A DNA stretch of 64,000 bases from Siphonodentalium dalli (taxonomy: Eukaryota > Mollusca > Scaphopoda > Gadilida > Siphonodentaliidae), in NCBI GenBank assembly GCA_032622095.1, contig CP136066.1, forward strand, positions 146,843,559-146,907,558. Reading direction: 5' to 3'. The translations under genes were made by a program, and so were the position numbers. The notes beneath the pieces are model-generated. The model did not search any database. It was not told the DNA's origin and saw only the letters and a list, made by a program, of their open reading frames with translations. Of the stretch, positions 37,000 through 46,832 are shown piece by piece. Within the stretch, counting starts at the first letter, position 1, and the number at the start of each line of letters is the position of its first letter.

Positions 37000-39430
37000 A
37001 ACTCGAAGATAGAGTAAATGAATCACCCTCCCCTCGCCATTTTTGGCAAACAATAAATTATTTATTAAATAAAAAGAAAGTTACAAGTATTCCACCACTA
37101 TATAGTCCACATGGCGATGTTTCGTCAGATGGAAAAACATATGTAACAAATGACAACGAAAAGGCAAACTGCTTAAATGAGGCTTTTATTTTAAACTCAA
37201 CGATAGCCGACCGTGACCATCAAATTCCAAATATACCCAGTAGATGTAACAACACACTCTCTGATGTCCCTTTCACTCGTGAAAATATAATTAAAGCTAT
37301 TAAAGACCTTAAAGTTAATAAGGCCCATGGTTTTGATGGAATCAGTCCTAAAATGCTTCAAGAAACAGCCGAATCGATCGCAGTCCCGTTAGAAATTATC
37401 TTTAAAAAATCATTACAAAAAGGGAAATTCCCATCTGATTGGAAAAAAGCAAATGTGATTCCCATATTTAAAAAAGATGATCCTGCCGAATGTACAAATT
37501 ACCGTCCAATATCTCTCCTCCCAAGTCTTAGTAAAATATTTGAGAAAATAATTATCCAACATCTCATGGAATTCTTTCAAAACAATAAATTACTATACAG
37601 CAATCAATCTGGCTTTATGCCTGGACATAGCACGACTTTTCAGTTAACAGACTTATATCACAACCTCTGCCAGACCCTAGATAAAGGCCTCTACACGTGC
37701 TCTGTATTCTGTGATATATCAAAGGCCTTTGAAAGAGTCTGGCATAGGGGACTGATTTATAAGTTGAAACAATATGGTATTTCCGGACCGCTTTTAAACT
37801 GGATAGAAGACTACCTCACTAATAGAAAACAAAGAGTTCTCATAAATGACTCATGTTCAAACTTTAGAGTTATCCCCGCTGGAGTCCCTCAAGGTTCAAT
37901 ACTCGGCCCCTTCCTATTCCTCGTATACATAAACGACCTACCCGAAAATTTAAACTCAGACACTAGAATGTATGCTGATGATACTTGTCTCACGGCGATG
38001 CACTATGATATTAATTTGTTAGAAAGAAATATAAACGAAGACCTAATTAAGATTGATGAATGGGCGCGTAAATGGCTTGTAAATTTCAATCCGATTAAAA
38101 CGAAAGCAATACTGTTCTCTCTGACCCCCAATAATGTGCCCTTAAACATCTCGGTCTTGAAATTCAAAGCAATTTAAACTGGAACAAGCACATCGAGTCT
38201 ATCGCCACAAGAATTACTCCTCGGCTGTCAATCCTTAGAAAATATAAATATAAGCTAGACAGAAGAACACTTGATAAACTATACAAGGCCTATATTCTAC
38301 CAATATTAGATTACACTGATGTCGTATGGGAAAACGCCCCTGATTATCTTCTGAAGAAACTGGACCGAATTCACATAGATGCCGCCAGAATTGTAACTGG
38401 TCTCACACGTTCATGCTCAAATAGTTCCGTCCTGTGTGAAGCAGGCTGGCCTACACTAAAAACCCGCAGAGAGAAACATAAATTACAAATACTATTTAAA
38501 ATCATAAATAATAAAGCCCCAGACTACCTTACTGGTTTACTACCGCCACGTTCATACCAGATGTCAAGGTATGCCATGCGATGCCCGGATAGGTTCTACT
38601 CATATTATTGTTCTACAGAACACTATAAAAAATCCTTCCTTCCCTCGACCGTGACCGAGTGGAACAAACTCCCTAAGTATGTAACTGCAGCTGAAAATCT
38701 GCAAGATTTCAAAGAAAACTTAAATATTGTTGACCCAGTCACGAAACCACCCAAATACTTTGAATCAGGAAACCGGAAAAGTAATATTCTACACTGTAGG
38801 ATACGTAACTCATGTAGCGATCTTCGACTAGACATGCACGAAAACTATATTGCCGATAGTCCAGATTGTCAGTGTGGATACGCATACGAAAGTGGCATGC
38901 ACTTCTTTCTTTTCTGTCCATTATATGACGAACAGAGACATGTACTTTACTGTAAACTGGAGAAACATAATTTCCGAATATCAAACTGGAACCAACTGCT
39001 AAGGGGAATTCCTGACGAAACCTTTCAAAGAAACATAAAATTATTTCGCATTGTTCAGTCATTCATAGCTGCGACAACACGCTTTAAACAAGATTAATCG
39101 CCCGAAAATATACCATCAGATATATAAATTAACATATTAAGTAAAACAAATAGACGTCCTGGCCCGTCCTCATTTCATGTGTATCCAGGGAGACGGTTGA
39201 CAATTAACACACTCAGTCCACACTCTTACCACTATAACCTTTATCTTCTTTATTTTCAGTTACTCTATGTATTACACCACAATTGTAAACACTCTGTCAT
39301 CTTGTAAACAAATACTGTAATTTCAACTTTGTATCGGGAGAGGGGTGTCTTGTAAGTTTCTGTAACTTGTACCCCAATCCCTTTGTAAATTGAATAATTC
39401 ACAATAAAATATGTTTAAAGTAAAAAAAAG
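37000..39430 (+). pseudogene. 5'-truncated LINE reverse transcriptase (copy 2), one frameshift
   Basis: A nearly complete RT region of a non-LTR retrotransposon: HFWQTINYLLN, then NYRPISLLPSLSKIFEK, NQSGFMPGHSTTFQL, FCDISKAFERVWHRGL (catalytic Asp), GVPQGSILGPFLFLVYINDL and MYADDTCLT (catalytic YADD). At about 38,140 a deletion, relative to copy 1 at 12.5-14.2 kb, removes about 18 codons and shifts the frame; the reading resumes as KHLGLEIQSNLNW and stays open to 39,097, including a C-terminal CQCGYAYESGMHFFLFCPLY zinc-knuckle-like motif. The 3' end is AATAAAATATGTTTAAA plus a short A-rich tail at about 39,430. Endonuclease and ORF1 are missing. Host DNA upstream is the hAT-like end, so the apparent start at 36,912 is spurious. 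Confidence 0.88.
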
Positions 39431-40307
39431 TTCTGATACTCAGTACCGACGGTTCTCGGTACTCGCCAAAAACAGTAAATAGATTATAGATCGATTAAAA
39501 TTGAAGGAACTTTGCTCTTTTAAGTGTGCCGCAACTGCCGCTTGCATTATGGTATCATACCACACGCAAAATCGGCGCATTTAGTTCAGGCAACGAGTGT
39601 GTTGAAGCTGTTATCATTGTATTCAACAATGTATATATGTGTCATTGACTCAATGTGTGTTTCATTATAACTTACATAAGAGGATTGCAGCCTTGCATGT
39701 ACATAAAATTTATTTCAGTTTAAATTGTCATTCACCATAGATATATACCCATCTTTCCGATGTATGTATTTGAGCGCCTGAAGCCCTAAACATAAAAGTT
39801 CTAACACCTATCAGGCTGCCTAAATTATGGCACATTTTAGGTGATTGTTGTGGGTGATAAATCCAACTATTTCAGACAAAACTAATGCATGTATGTCACA
39901 CATTTATTACATATCTATCAACGTAAGTCGCATGATCGCACGACGTTCCAGGCGTGTGGTAATTCTCAGGATCGCACTAGTGCAATCTGTCGACGGAACT
40001 ATTTCATTCAATGTTGTTAGACTGGCTCTCGCCGTTACTATTTTTCAACTTTTCAACGCAAGGGCGACAACCCACTTGCCGAAATCGCAGCGCGCTGATT
40101 GAGTTATATTTGTGGAAAATCTGGGGAAAACCCAATTAACACATTTGAGCGGGTCAAGATGGGTCAAGTTCACTCGCAGATAGACGGGCTCCCTATCTGA
40201 TTGTTGCGTTAACCCTAAAATGCCGTTAAAACTCAATTAAATTCACATTTTCTGTACCGGAGATGTACGATTGTGAGTCAACTGTAATACGCAGATATGT
40301 AATAACT

Positions 40308-40386
40308 CGATTTGTTGGCGGAACGCGACACCTCTCGTGCGGAACTGCGTCCCGCACTCGATGTATCGCTCCGCCAACAAATCTCG
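40308..40386. repeat. foldback palindrome
   Basis: ATTTGTTGGCGGAACGCGAC is mirrored by GCTCCGCCAACAAAT, with inner ACCTCTCGTGCGGAACTGCG / CGTCCCGCACTCGATGT partly complementary. CpG-rich centre, same class as the other foldbacks here. Confidence 0.65.
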
Positions 40387-40832
40387 TGCGATAATTTCGT
40401 CAAAATCCAGACACTCATGCGGTTCTATCTATTTATGTGTGGCTGCTGTGGCATACGTGCATTATGATAGTATGACATGGTTGTATATGTCATCCACAAC
40501 ACTCACCAACAACTGGCACAAAGTGCCATACATTACCAGTAATTACCAAATTAGAATATACTCTTTTAAATGTGTGATATGTAGTGGAATAAACAATACA
40601 ACACCAGTACCGGTACCGGTACCGGTACCGCGGTTCCAACGCAGTACCGGTACCGGTACCGACTACCTTGGTACCGGCGGTACTTTGACAAGCCTGGCCC
40701 CAGCCCCCAGTACGATTCCATCATGTCTACTATTCTTTTTCTATTTATAGTAACAAACTCATTTCGCGCAATCGGTTTAAGGCCAGAAGATACGGCCAAT
40801 CTGAAACAAGACCTTGTACGATACTTGTTACA

Positions 40833-40985
40833 ATCATATTTTCTTATTGTATTATTGATTGAGGGGCAGCAGGAAGACGGCCAGTAGGTCATGCTGCTCC
40901 TGTACAATACCATTAATTCATATATCAATGCTTTGTTATCTATTCTTATCTATTGTACAAATAAACATCTACATCTACATCTACA
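40833..40985 (+). mobile_element. short LINE-type 3' end with (CATCTA)n tail
   Basis: An insertion between CTTGTTACAAT and CAATATCGGTATATC, compared with the uninterrupted 61.5 kb copy (TGTTATACAATATCGG). It ends in TGTACAAATAAACATCTACA then CATCTA repeats. Simple-repeat tails of this kind terminate several LINE families. A CAAT duplication is likely. No protein is encoded. Confidence 0.5.
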
Positions 40986-41294
40986 TCAATATCGGTATAT
41001 CATTAGATTTATTTGTGAATAGCTATCCAATGTAATTAATAGTTTGTCTGTTTAGTTGGCAAGCGACCGGTCCTAATTTTGTAATTCCAGTGGACGTTAT
41101 TTATACATTTCCGTCCGTTTTCTAAAAGTTCGCCAAAATTTCTTTGCTAATGATGTATTTATAGAATAAATGCCGTAATTTGTAAAATCTGAGACCGATT
41201 TCCAAAATTCACGGTAAATAAAAATGTGACAAAATCAGGCACAGAAATTGTGAGAAAATTGACACCAATCTTCGATATAATATAATAAATAATG

Positions 41295-41530
41295 AATGTC
41301 TTGTCGTTGACTATGCCTAAATAGTGGTCCTCGAGCAGGAATAGTCCACTCGCCTGCGGCTCGTGGACTATTCTTCCTCTCGGACCACTATTTTGGCATA
41401 GTCAACTCCAAGCCATTCATTATCTATATACTAGTGGTCCGAGGAGAAGAATATAGTCCACGAGCCAGAGGCAAGCGGACTATTCCACCACAAAGGGCCA
41501 TTATTATGGCATAGTCAGCGACAAGCCTTG
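41295..41530. repeat. tandem pair of foldback palindromes
   Basis: GTTGACTATGCCTAAATAGT then GGTCCTCGAGCAGGAATAGT is mirrored by GGACTATTCTTCCTCTCGGA then CCACTATTTTGGCATAGTCA. The loop is CACTCGCCTGCGGCTCG. A second, reversed set follows from 41,432. A partial relative sits at 61,960-62,010. Confidence 0.75.
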
Positions 41531-42003
41531 CAATGTTTATTATATTTTATCGAGCGTTCTTCAGTATGTCAACATGTCCCATATTATAAAATCAATTCAC
41601 ACTCAGATCATGTTAACGAGTGAACAATTTAGTACTTTTTCTACCGAAAACAAACATAAAGGCCCACTTAATTTTCGAGTCACCGATATTTTTTATAGTG
41701 CATTGATATACGGTTTAAATAACAATCTATGCCATTAAATATGATTAAAATACATTACCATTTGAAACGTCTGGGTCTCAGAAGATGACCACAGAGAAAT
41801 AGAAAACAGCTAAAATCATAAAAAGATTACCCCCTTTTTAACTTCCAGAATGCAACAGAATTCAAACTAAAAATCTTTAAAATATAGAGTTATTCCCCCT
41901 ACATTAGAAATAATACACTTTACACAACAAAACTAGACGAAACTTAAGCACAAAACACGTCGGTAACTCAACAAAAACAACATGTTCGCAGTTTATTACT
42001 AAA
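41531..42003. other. no recognisable feature
   Basis: AT-rich left flank of the large palindrome. No gene or repeat seen. Confidence 0.35.
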
Positions 42004-42009
42004 TATGGA
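42004..42009. other. 6 bp target-site duplication, left (TATGGA)
   Basis: TATGGA directly precedes the AGAAGAATAGGGGGC terminus and is exactly repeated at 50,319-50,324 after the opposite terminus. Six-base duplications are the known signature of Polinton/Maverick integration. Confidence 0.85.
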
Positions 42010-42036
42010 AGAAGAATAGGGGGCTCGTTAGAGTCA

Positions 42037-42230
42037 CATCTAAAAATAGAATCTTTGGGGTCTAAAATTGTTTGTACTAAAATATTCCCAAAATATCAAA
42101 ACCCAAAAAAAAAATTTCAAAACTTCAAAAATTTATTTTTTCCAAAAAATTTAAAAACTTCCAAAAAAATTTCAAAACCCTAAAATTTCCAAACTTCCAA
42201 ATTATCAAAACCCTCAAAATTATTTCTCTA
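42037..42230. repeat. T block: outer left copy of the element's end-and-centre repeat
   Basis: CATCTAAAAATAGAATCTTT, then GTACTAAAATATTCCCAAAA and an A-rich CTTCAAAAATTT array. The same block recurs in direct orientation at 45,830-46,006 and inverted at 46,313-46,499 and 50,098-50,291, so every arm is bounded by it at both ends. Confidence 0.85.
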
Positions 42231-43156
42231 AAAAAAGTTTAAATAAAAAATTTATAACGAGTTTATCGGTTTCTGATAATCTCGATATTAAAAAATATCG
42301 AATGTTAAATTATTTGCGCGTAATATCTTTCGTTATTTTTTTGTTCAAATATTTTTCATGAATTTATTAATCGATGTTTAGAAATAGCTTTATTGGACAT
42401 TGTGACCAGCGGTATGAATGCATACATTCCAGTGTTTAACGGACGCAGTTCATATAATTGTCATACCTGAAAATAGACACCATTACTTTTTACATAAATA
42501 ATAAAGAGCGTTTATTCTTTACTTATCTCTATATGAAGTTATTGAGTATATGACAGGCGTGTGTATTTTCGTCAATTATTGGAAGTATTCAAATGTACTA
42601 TGTTGAATCCCTAACGGTCGAAAATTGTAATGTGAAATTAGAACCCTCCAGAATGAATTGTCATATTGAATGAATGATGATTTAATCTCAGCCATTTTTA
42701 CATGGAACATGAGCGATGTACACTCAATCACACACGCCACATTGGTGTTAACAATGTGTCTTTCACACCTTTGCTTTACCAAATGAATTCTATTATTTCC
42801 CCGGTCACAGCTATATGGTATTCAGAAAACATATCGATTTAATGTCTGAACAAACGGGGTTAGTATCAATTAAGGTTGATAAACTGTGTCATTCACGCGA
42901 TAATTAGTTATCCATAAAACATGCATACATATTAAGTCAGGTCGTGAGACACTCAATTATACAAATTGCTTTGATCACATTGTTATAACAACATTACGTA
43001 ATAACCCCTTATCACTCCAGTCACACTTACGATCATTTTGTATGCCGAAAACTCCAGGTAGCACCGATGATGTAACATTATATCACTGCTATTGTGCCAA
43101 TGATAGGTTCAGACATGTTCTATGTTTAGAAAAATACATAATGTGCAGGTTAAGCC

Positions 43157-43229
43157 ACAACAACAACAACAACAACAACAACATCCTGCTTTCATGATCC
43201 AATGGCCAATGTCCATGAAGATTTTATTT
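43157..43229 (+). pseudogene. fragment of the ATPase gene, inverted (left arm)
   Basis: (CAA)8 followed by CATCCTGCTTTCATGATCCA and ATGGCCAATGTCCATGAAGA is a near-exact copy of the polyQ-to-DFIF region of the ATPase gene (codons about 75-110), but opposite in orientation to the gene of this arm. It is about 73 bp, ending in divergent sequence. Confidence 0.8.
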
Positions 43230-43480
43230 CCGATGCAAGTCATATTTCCGACTAACTCCTGAAAAGTTACCTATAATTCTGCTGTGGTTAAGCAGTCCAT
43301 TATTTAGGGCATACCTGTATGTAGGCCTACCAGTGGATGAATAGTCTGCCGGAGAAGTACTGTGTAGACAGGTCTTGTCGGTAAGAGAGTCAGCCGAGAA
43401 ATGAAGGCTCGGCTATTAAAACATAGTAATGCGATAGCGAACATCAAACGAGTCTGCGCACGCATATCTGTCAAAGGATA

Positions 43481-43570
43481 CAATGGCAGTCATTGGTCAA
43501 TTTATCCCCGGTGTCAGCTCAGTACAATAGCAGTCATTGGTCAATTTATCCCCGGTGTCAGCTCAGTACA
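43481..43570. repeat. 44 bp tandem duplication (left arm)
   Basis: CAGTCATTGGTCAATTTATC then CCCGGTGTCAGCTCAGTACA appears twice, 44 bp apart. The same pair is at about 48,755-48,850 in the right arm. Function unknown. Confidence 0.85.
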
Positions 43571-43911
43571 CAATCGACACGAAGCCGGAGGTCATAATTA
43601 CTCTTACGAATGAAGAGCGTTGAACATATACGAAATTATTACACGAATGAACTGAAATTTATATTTCACATCTTACCAACAACAGATACAGACATGGTCA
43701 TAGTGTTATATTATCTTACATGTACCCATGCTATGACATACTTAAAGGGGGATAATGCACACACGGAGTGTGGAATGTTAAAGTGACACGAGGTAAGGGA
43801 CGTTATGTAATATTGGTGTGTGAATATTAAAGGAGCATTCTCGCTATACAACCCCCCCCCCCTCCCCACTTATAGATATATAACGAAGACGAGAATAACA
43901 TGTTGATGAAG

Positions 43912-43917
43912 TTTATT
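43912..43917 (-). terminator. polyadenylation signal, left ATPase gene
   Basis: AATAAA on the minus strand, beginning 5 bases after the stop codon, giving a very compact gene end as in viral genes. Confidence 0.6.
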
Positions 43918-43922
43918 GAAAT

Positions 43923-45495
43923 TTAATCATTGTCTGAATCTTCGACCGTTAGATTTACTGCTAAGAGTTTCTTGAATTTTCTCATCGCTTCATCTGCAGC
44001 CCATTCATTATTATATCCGCGTTTGGTCAGTTTGACCATTTTCTTCATGATCGTGTTATGTATGGGTGATGTTTTCAATCGATACTGGTATTCTATTAAT
44101 CGTCTATAACTTTTGAGAAACAGAACAAAATCTGTGTCGATGGTATCCTCTTTTCCCGACATGCTCTCATCTCCCGAAATGCTCTCTTCTTCTTTCACAT
44201 CATTGGTGACGCGTTTCATCATACTTTTGAATGTGTCCATCTCGTTGACACATCGCGCAGCTTTCTTAAGACCGAATACCGTTCTACTACCGACGACATT
44301 ACCATCTTTTGAATCTGATAGCGTTCCCCGTTCATCTTCATCTGTATCTTCTCCGAAGAGAGTTGTTTTTGTCTCGGACATAGCTCCGTGTTCATCCGGA
44401 TCCTCAGTTAATTTTCGTTTTAACTTATTTTCTTGACACCAGTTTTTTACGTGTCTCTGAACATCATAATGATCTGCGAACAAAAGCCCGCATTCATTAC
44501 AAGGGTACGACATGTCTTCTTGAATGTCTCTGTTTTGATGGTTCTTCTTATTAATTTCATCGAGCTCACCAGGTGGCCGTATGTCGTTAGTATAGTCATT
44601 ATGTTGACCCTGGGGCGCAATATAATTATATGTTATGCCCTTCTGCTGACCGGGGAGTTCTCTGTCATCGTATTTCATCGCATTCTGTTGACCCTGGGTC
44701 TCAGTGTCTTTTGTATGTTTTTTCATCCCATTCTGTTCATCTGGGTGTTCTCTGTCTTTTTGGAGATTATATTTCATGCCATTCCATTCACCCCTATGTT
44801 GGTTCGTGTCCTCTTTTAGTACATTCTGTCGCAGACGTAATGCGTCCGGTGTTGCGGCTTTTAAATCCACCAGTAGGTAACCGTACGGTTCACTCGTCGC
44901 TTCCGAAAACTCTCGAACCATACGCTGAGGACATTCAGGATACATCTGTCTTGATAATGTTGAAATTAATCCCTTGTCGATTGGGTTATTGAACAATACC
45001 AAATATTGACAATTTCGTCGTTGCGTTGGATCTTTGTTGTAGTAGAAATTCTGGTTCAAACTTATCAAAGATAAGTTCAAATGGTGACTTCCTTCGGAAT
45101 GCAAATCATTAACTCTCTGGTCTTTTGATGAAGTTTGCATCAAGTCATCGAGTATAACTAGATTTTTATACCGGGGGTTGATAAGAGAATCCAAGTTTGC
45201 TGGTATTCCTCGTATAAAGTTGACCTGAGGGGTGACTGTATACTTTAATTCGTCATATAGGGGCTGCCAATATTTATAAAACCATATTATTCTGTCAGGT
45301 GCGGGTGATATTTTTGAGGCAGACTTTTGTAGCAAGGTTTTCACGAAGTATGTCTTACCACAAGATGTAGGTCCACTTACACATGCCGTGAATGGATGCT
45401 TGAAAATAAAATCTTCATGGACATTGGCCATTGGATCATTAAAGCAGGATGTTATGTCGCTTGGTGGCTGTTGTTGTTGTTGTTGTTGTTGGTGG

Positions 45496-45528
<33 letters not shown>

Positions 45529-45725
45529 GGCTGATGATACTGTTGTTGTTGTTGTTGTTGTGGCTGATGATACTGCTGCCTGTTGCTGCTACTGTCTGTT
45601 GCTGTTGCATGGTGCTGCTGCTGTGGTTGTCGGTTAACAAACTCAGTGTGTTTATATTGTACATGTCTTATCAAATCATGGTTCCGCACATACCCCCGAG
45701 AGCAAATTGAACACTGGTGCTTCAT
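43923..45725 (-). CDS. zinc-finger plus P-loop packaging-type ATPase (left arm copy)
   Basis: 600 residues. Order: an N-terminal C2H2 finger (C5, C8, H21, H26), a His/Gln-rich polyQ region (about 34-88), then a P-loop NTPase core with Walker A GPTSCGKT (about 118-125) and Walker B LVILDD (about 189-194) and a conserved SLNQNFYYNKDPTQRRN to LVLFNNP segment, then ~20-residue degenerate repeats with QNGMK/QNAMK motifs, a second finger (CNECGLLF with H and terminal C), an acidic linker and a basic C-terminal helix region. The core is the type I associate with DNA-packaging ATPases (A32/FtsK-HerA-like) of Polintons and adintoviruses; that assignment is from memory of the family. Nothing is broken. 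It is two glutamines shorter than its twin. Confidence 0.75.
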
Positions 45726-45829
45726 TTATACTTGACTAAAATGTCTCGGTATTTCAAAATGTACAAGTCACTCTTTTTTCTGCATTTTATTTTAGAAAGT
45801 TTATCGTCTCTTATAAAAATCGATTATTG

Positions 45830-46006
45830 CATCTAAAAATAGAATCTTTGGGTCTAAAATTGGTTGTACTAAAATATTCCCAAAAACCCAAAACTTCAAA
45901 AATTTCAAAAAACTTCAAAAATTTCAAAAAACTTCAAAAATTTCAAAAACTTCAAAAATTTCAAAAACTTCAAAAAACTTCAAAAATTTCTAAAACTTCA
46001 AAAATA
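45830..46006. repeat. T block: inner left copy
   Basis: CATCTAAAAATAGAATCTTT, then GGTTGTACTAAAATATTCCC and a longer CTTCAAAAATTTCAAAA array. Direct repeat of the block at 42,037. It lacks the AGAAGAATAGGGGGC tip. Confidence 0.85.
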
Positions 46007-46010
46007 AGAC

Positions 46011-46061
<51 letters not shown>

Positions 46062-46273
46062 ATTGCGGTAATGCCGGTATTTGGCGGCGGCGGCGGCGGC
46101 ATTGCAGTATTTTACTGCGGGGTCCGTCGGCGGCGGACCCCGGCGGCGGCTGCGGCACCGCCGCCGCCGCAGTAAAATACCGCAATGCCGCCGCCGCCGC
46201 CGGCAAATACCGGCATTACCGCAATGCCGCCGCCGCCGCCGCCGCCGGCGGCAAATACCGGCATTACCGCAAT

Positions 46274-46308
<35 letters not shown>

Positions 46309-46312
46309 GGTC
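46007..46312. repeat. CGG/CCG core with hairpin minisatellite at the palindrome centre
   Basis: Trinucleotide CGG (left) and CCG (right) runs are interrupted by small hairpins: GCATTGCGGTAATGC at 46,060-46,074, GCAGTATTTTACTGC at 46,104-46,118, a GGTCCG/CGGACC pair at about 46,121-46,138, and GCATTACCGCAATGC at 46,213-46,227 and 46,261-46,275. Extremely GC-rich and CpG-dense in an AT-rich genome. Frames through it (Arg- or Ala-rich) are not genes. Confidence 0.85.
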
Positions 46313-46499
46313 TTATTTTTGAAGTTTTAGAAATTTTTGAAGTTTTTTGAAGTTTTTGAAATTTTTGAAATTTTTGAAGTTTTTGAAATTTTTGAAGTTT
46401 TTTGAAATTTTTGAAGTTTTTTGAAATTTTTGAAGTTTTGGGTTTTTGGGAATATTTTAGTACAACCAATTTTAGACCCAAAGATTCTATTTTTAGATG
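46313..46499. repeat. T block: inner right copy
   Basis: Inverted counterpart of 45,830-46,006. The junction with the gene side differs by a 7-base indel (the left arm has extra bases between ATAAA and TTGCATC). Confidence 0.85.
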
Positions 46500-46596
46500 C
46501 AATCTTTATAAGAGACGATAAACTTTCTAAAATAAAATGCAGAAAAAAGAGTGACTTGTACATTTTGAAATACCGAGACATTTTAGTCAAGTATAA

Positions 46597-46793
46597 ATGA
46601 AGCACCAGTGTTCAATTTGCTCTCGGGGGTATGTGCGGAACCATGATTTGATAAGACATGTACAATATAAACACACTGAGTTTGTTAACCGACAACCACA
46701 GCAGCAGCACCATGCAACAGCAACAGACAGTAGCAGCAACAGGCAGCAGTATCATCAGCCACAACAACAACAACAACAACAGTATCATCAGCC

Positions 46794-46832
<39 letters not shown>

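Larger units (their letters stand above)
36922..40696. mobile_element. non-autonomous hAT-like element with GGTACC subterminal repeats
   Basis: The termini are CAGGCTTGTCAA (36,922-36,933) and its exact complement (40,685-40,696). Both ends carry dense ACCGGT/GGTACC motifs (36,936-36,990 and 40,606-40,682), like the transposase-binding subterminal repeats of hAT elements. With the 8 bp duplication this supports a hAT-like origin. No transposase is present; the interior is filled by a LINE insertion (37.0-39.4 kb), a foldback (40,308-40,386) and unassigned DNA. Confidence 0.75.
36800..41290. repeat. older dispersed repeat hosting nested insertions
   Basis: The flanks of the hAT-like element (36,850-36,921 and 40,705-41,290) align in order with 61,380-61,960: GTGACTTTCT, then ATAACAGACTCATTTC, CAATATCGGTATATCATTAG, GAGACCGATTTCC and GACAAAATCAGGC. 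The 61 kb copy is uninterrupted, so it approximates the pre-insertion state. Confidence 0.6.
45726..46596. promoter_or_regulatory. shared divergent upstream region with CGG-rich centre
   Basis: The 871 bp between the two start codons is itself palindromic: T-block copies on both sides, then an A-rich CTTCAAAAATTT array, then the GC core. Both genes must be transcribed outward from here. I see no clear TATA box at a sensible distance; a TATAAA overlaps the position just before each ATG, and an in-frame TAA sits directly before the right-hand ATG, which fixes that start. Confidence 0.45.

Noticed and set aside
43157-43229. CAA repeats as CRISPR-like or regulatory array
   Set aside because: Simple trinucleotide repeat that belongs to a copied piece of the ATPase coding region.
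45396-45710. Long Leu/Val-rich or Asn-rich frames opposite the ATPase polyQ region (also 46,612-46,932)
   Set aside because: They are antisense or alternate-frame readings of the CAA/CAG repeat inside a clear gene.
45827-46502. Lys/Arg/Ala-rich frames across the palindrome centre
   Set aside because: They arise from CGG/CCG runs and the A-rich array; composition is pure repeat and lengths change with unit number.
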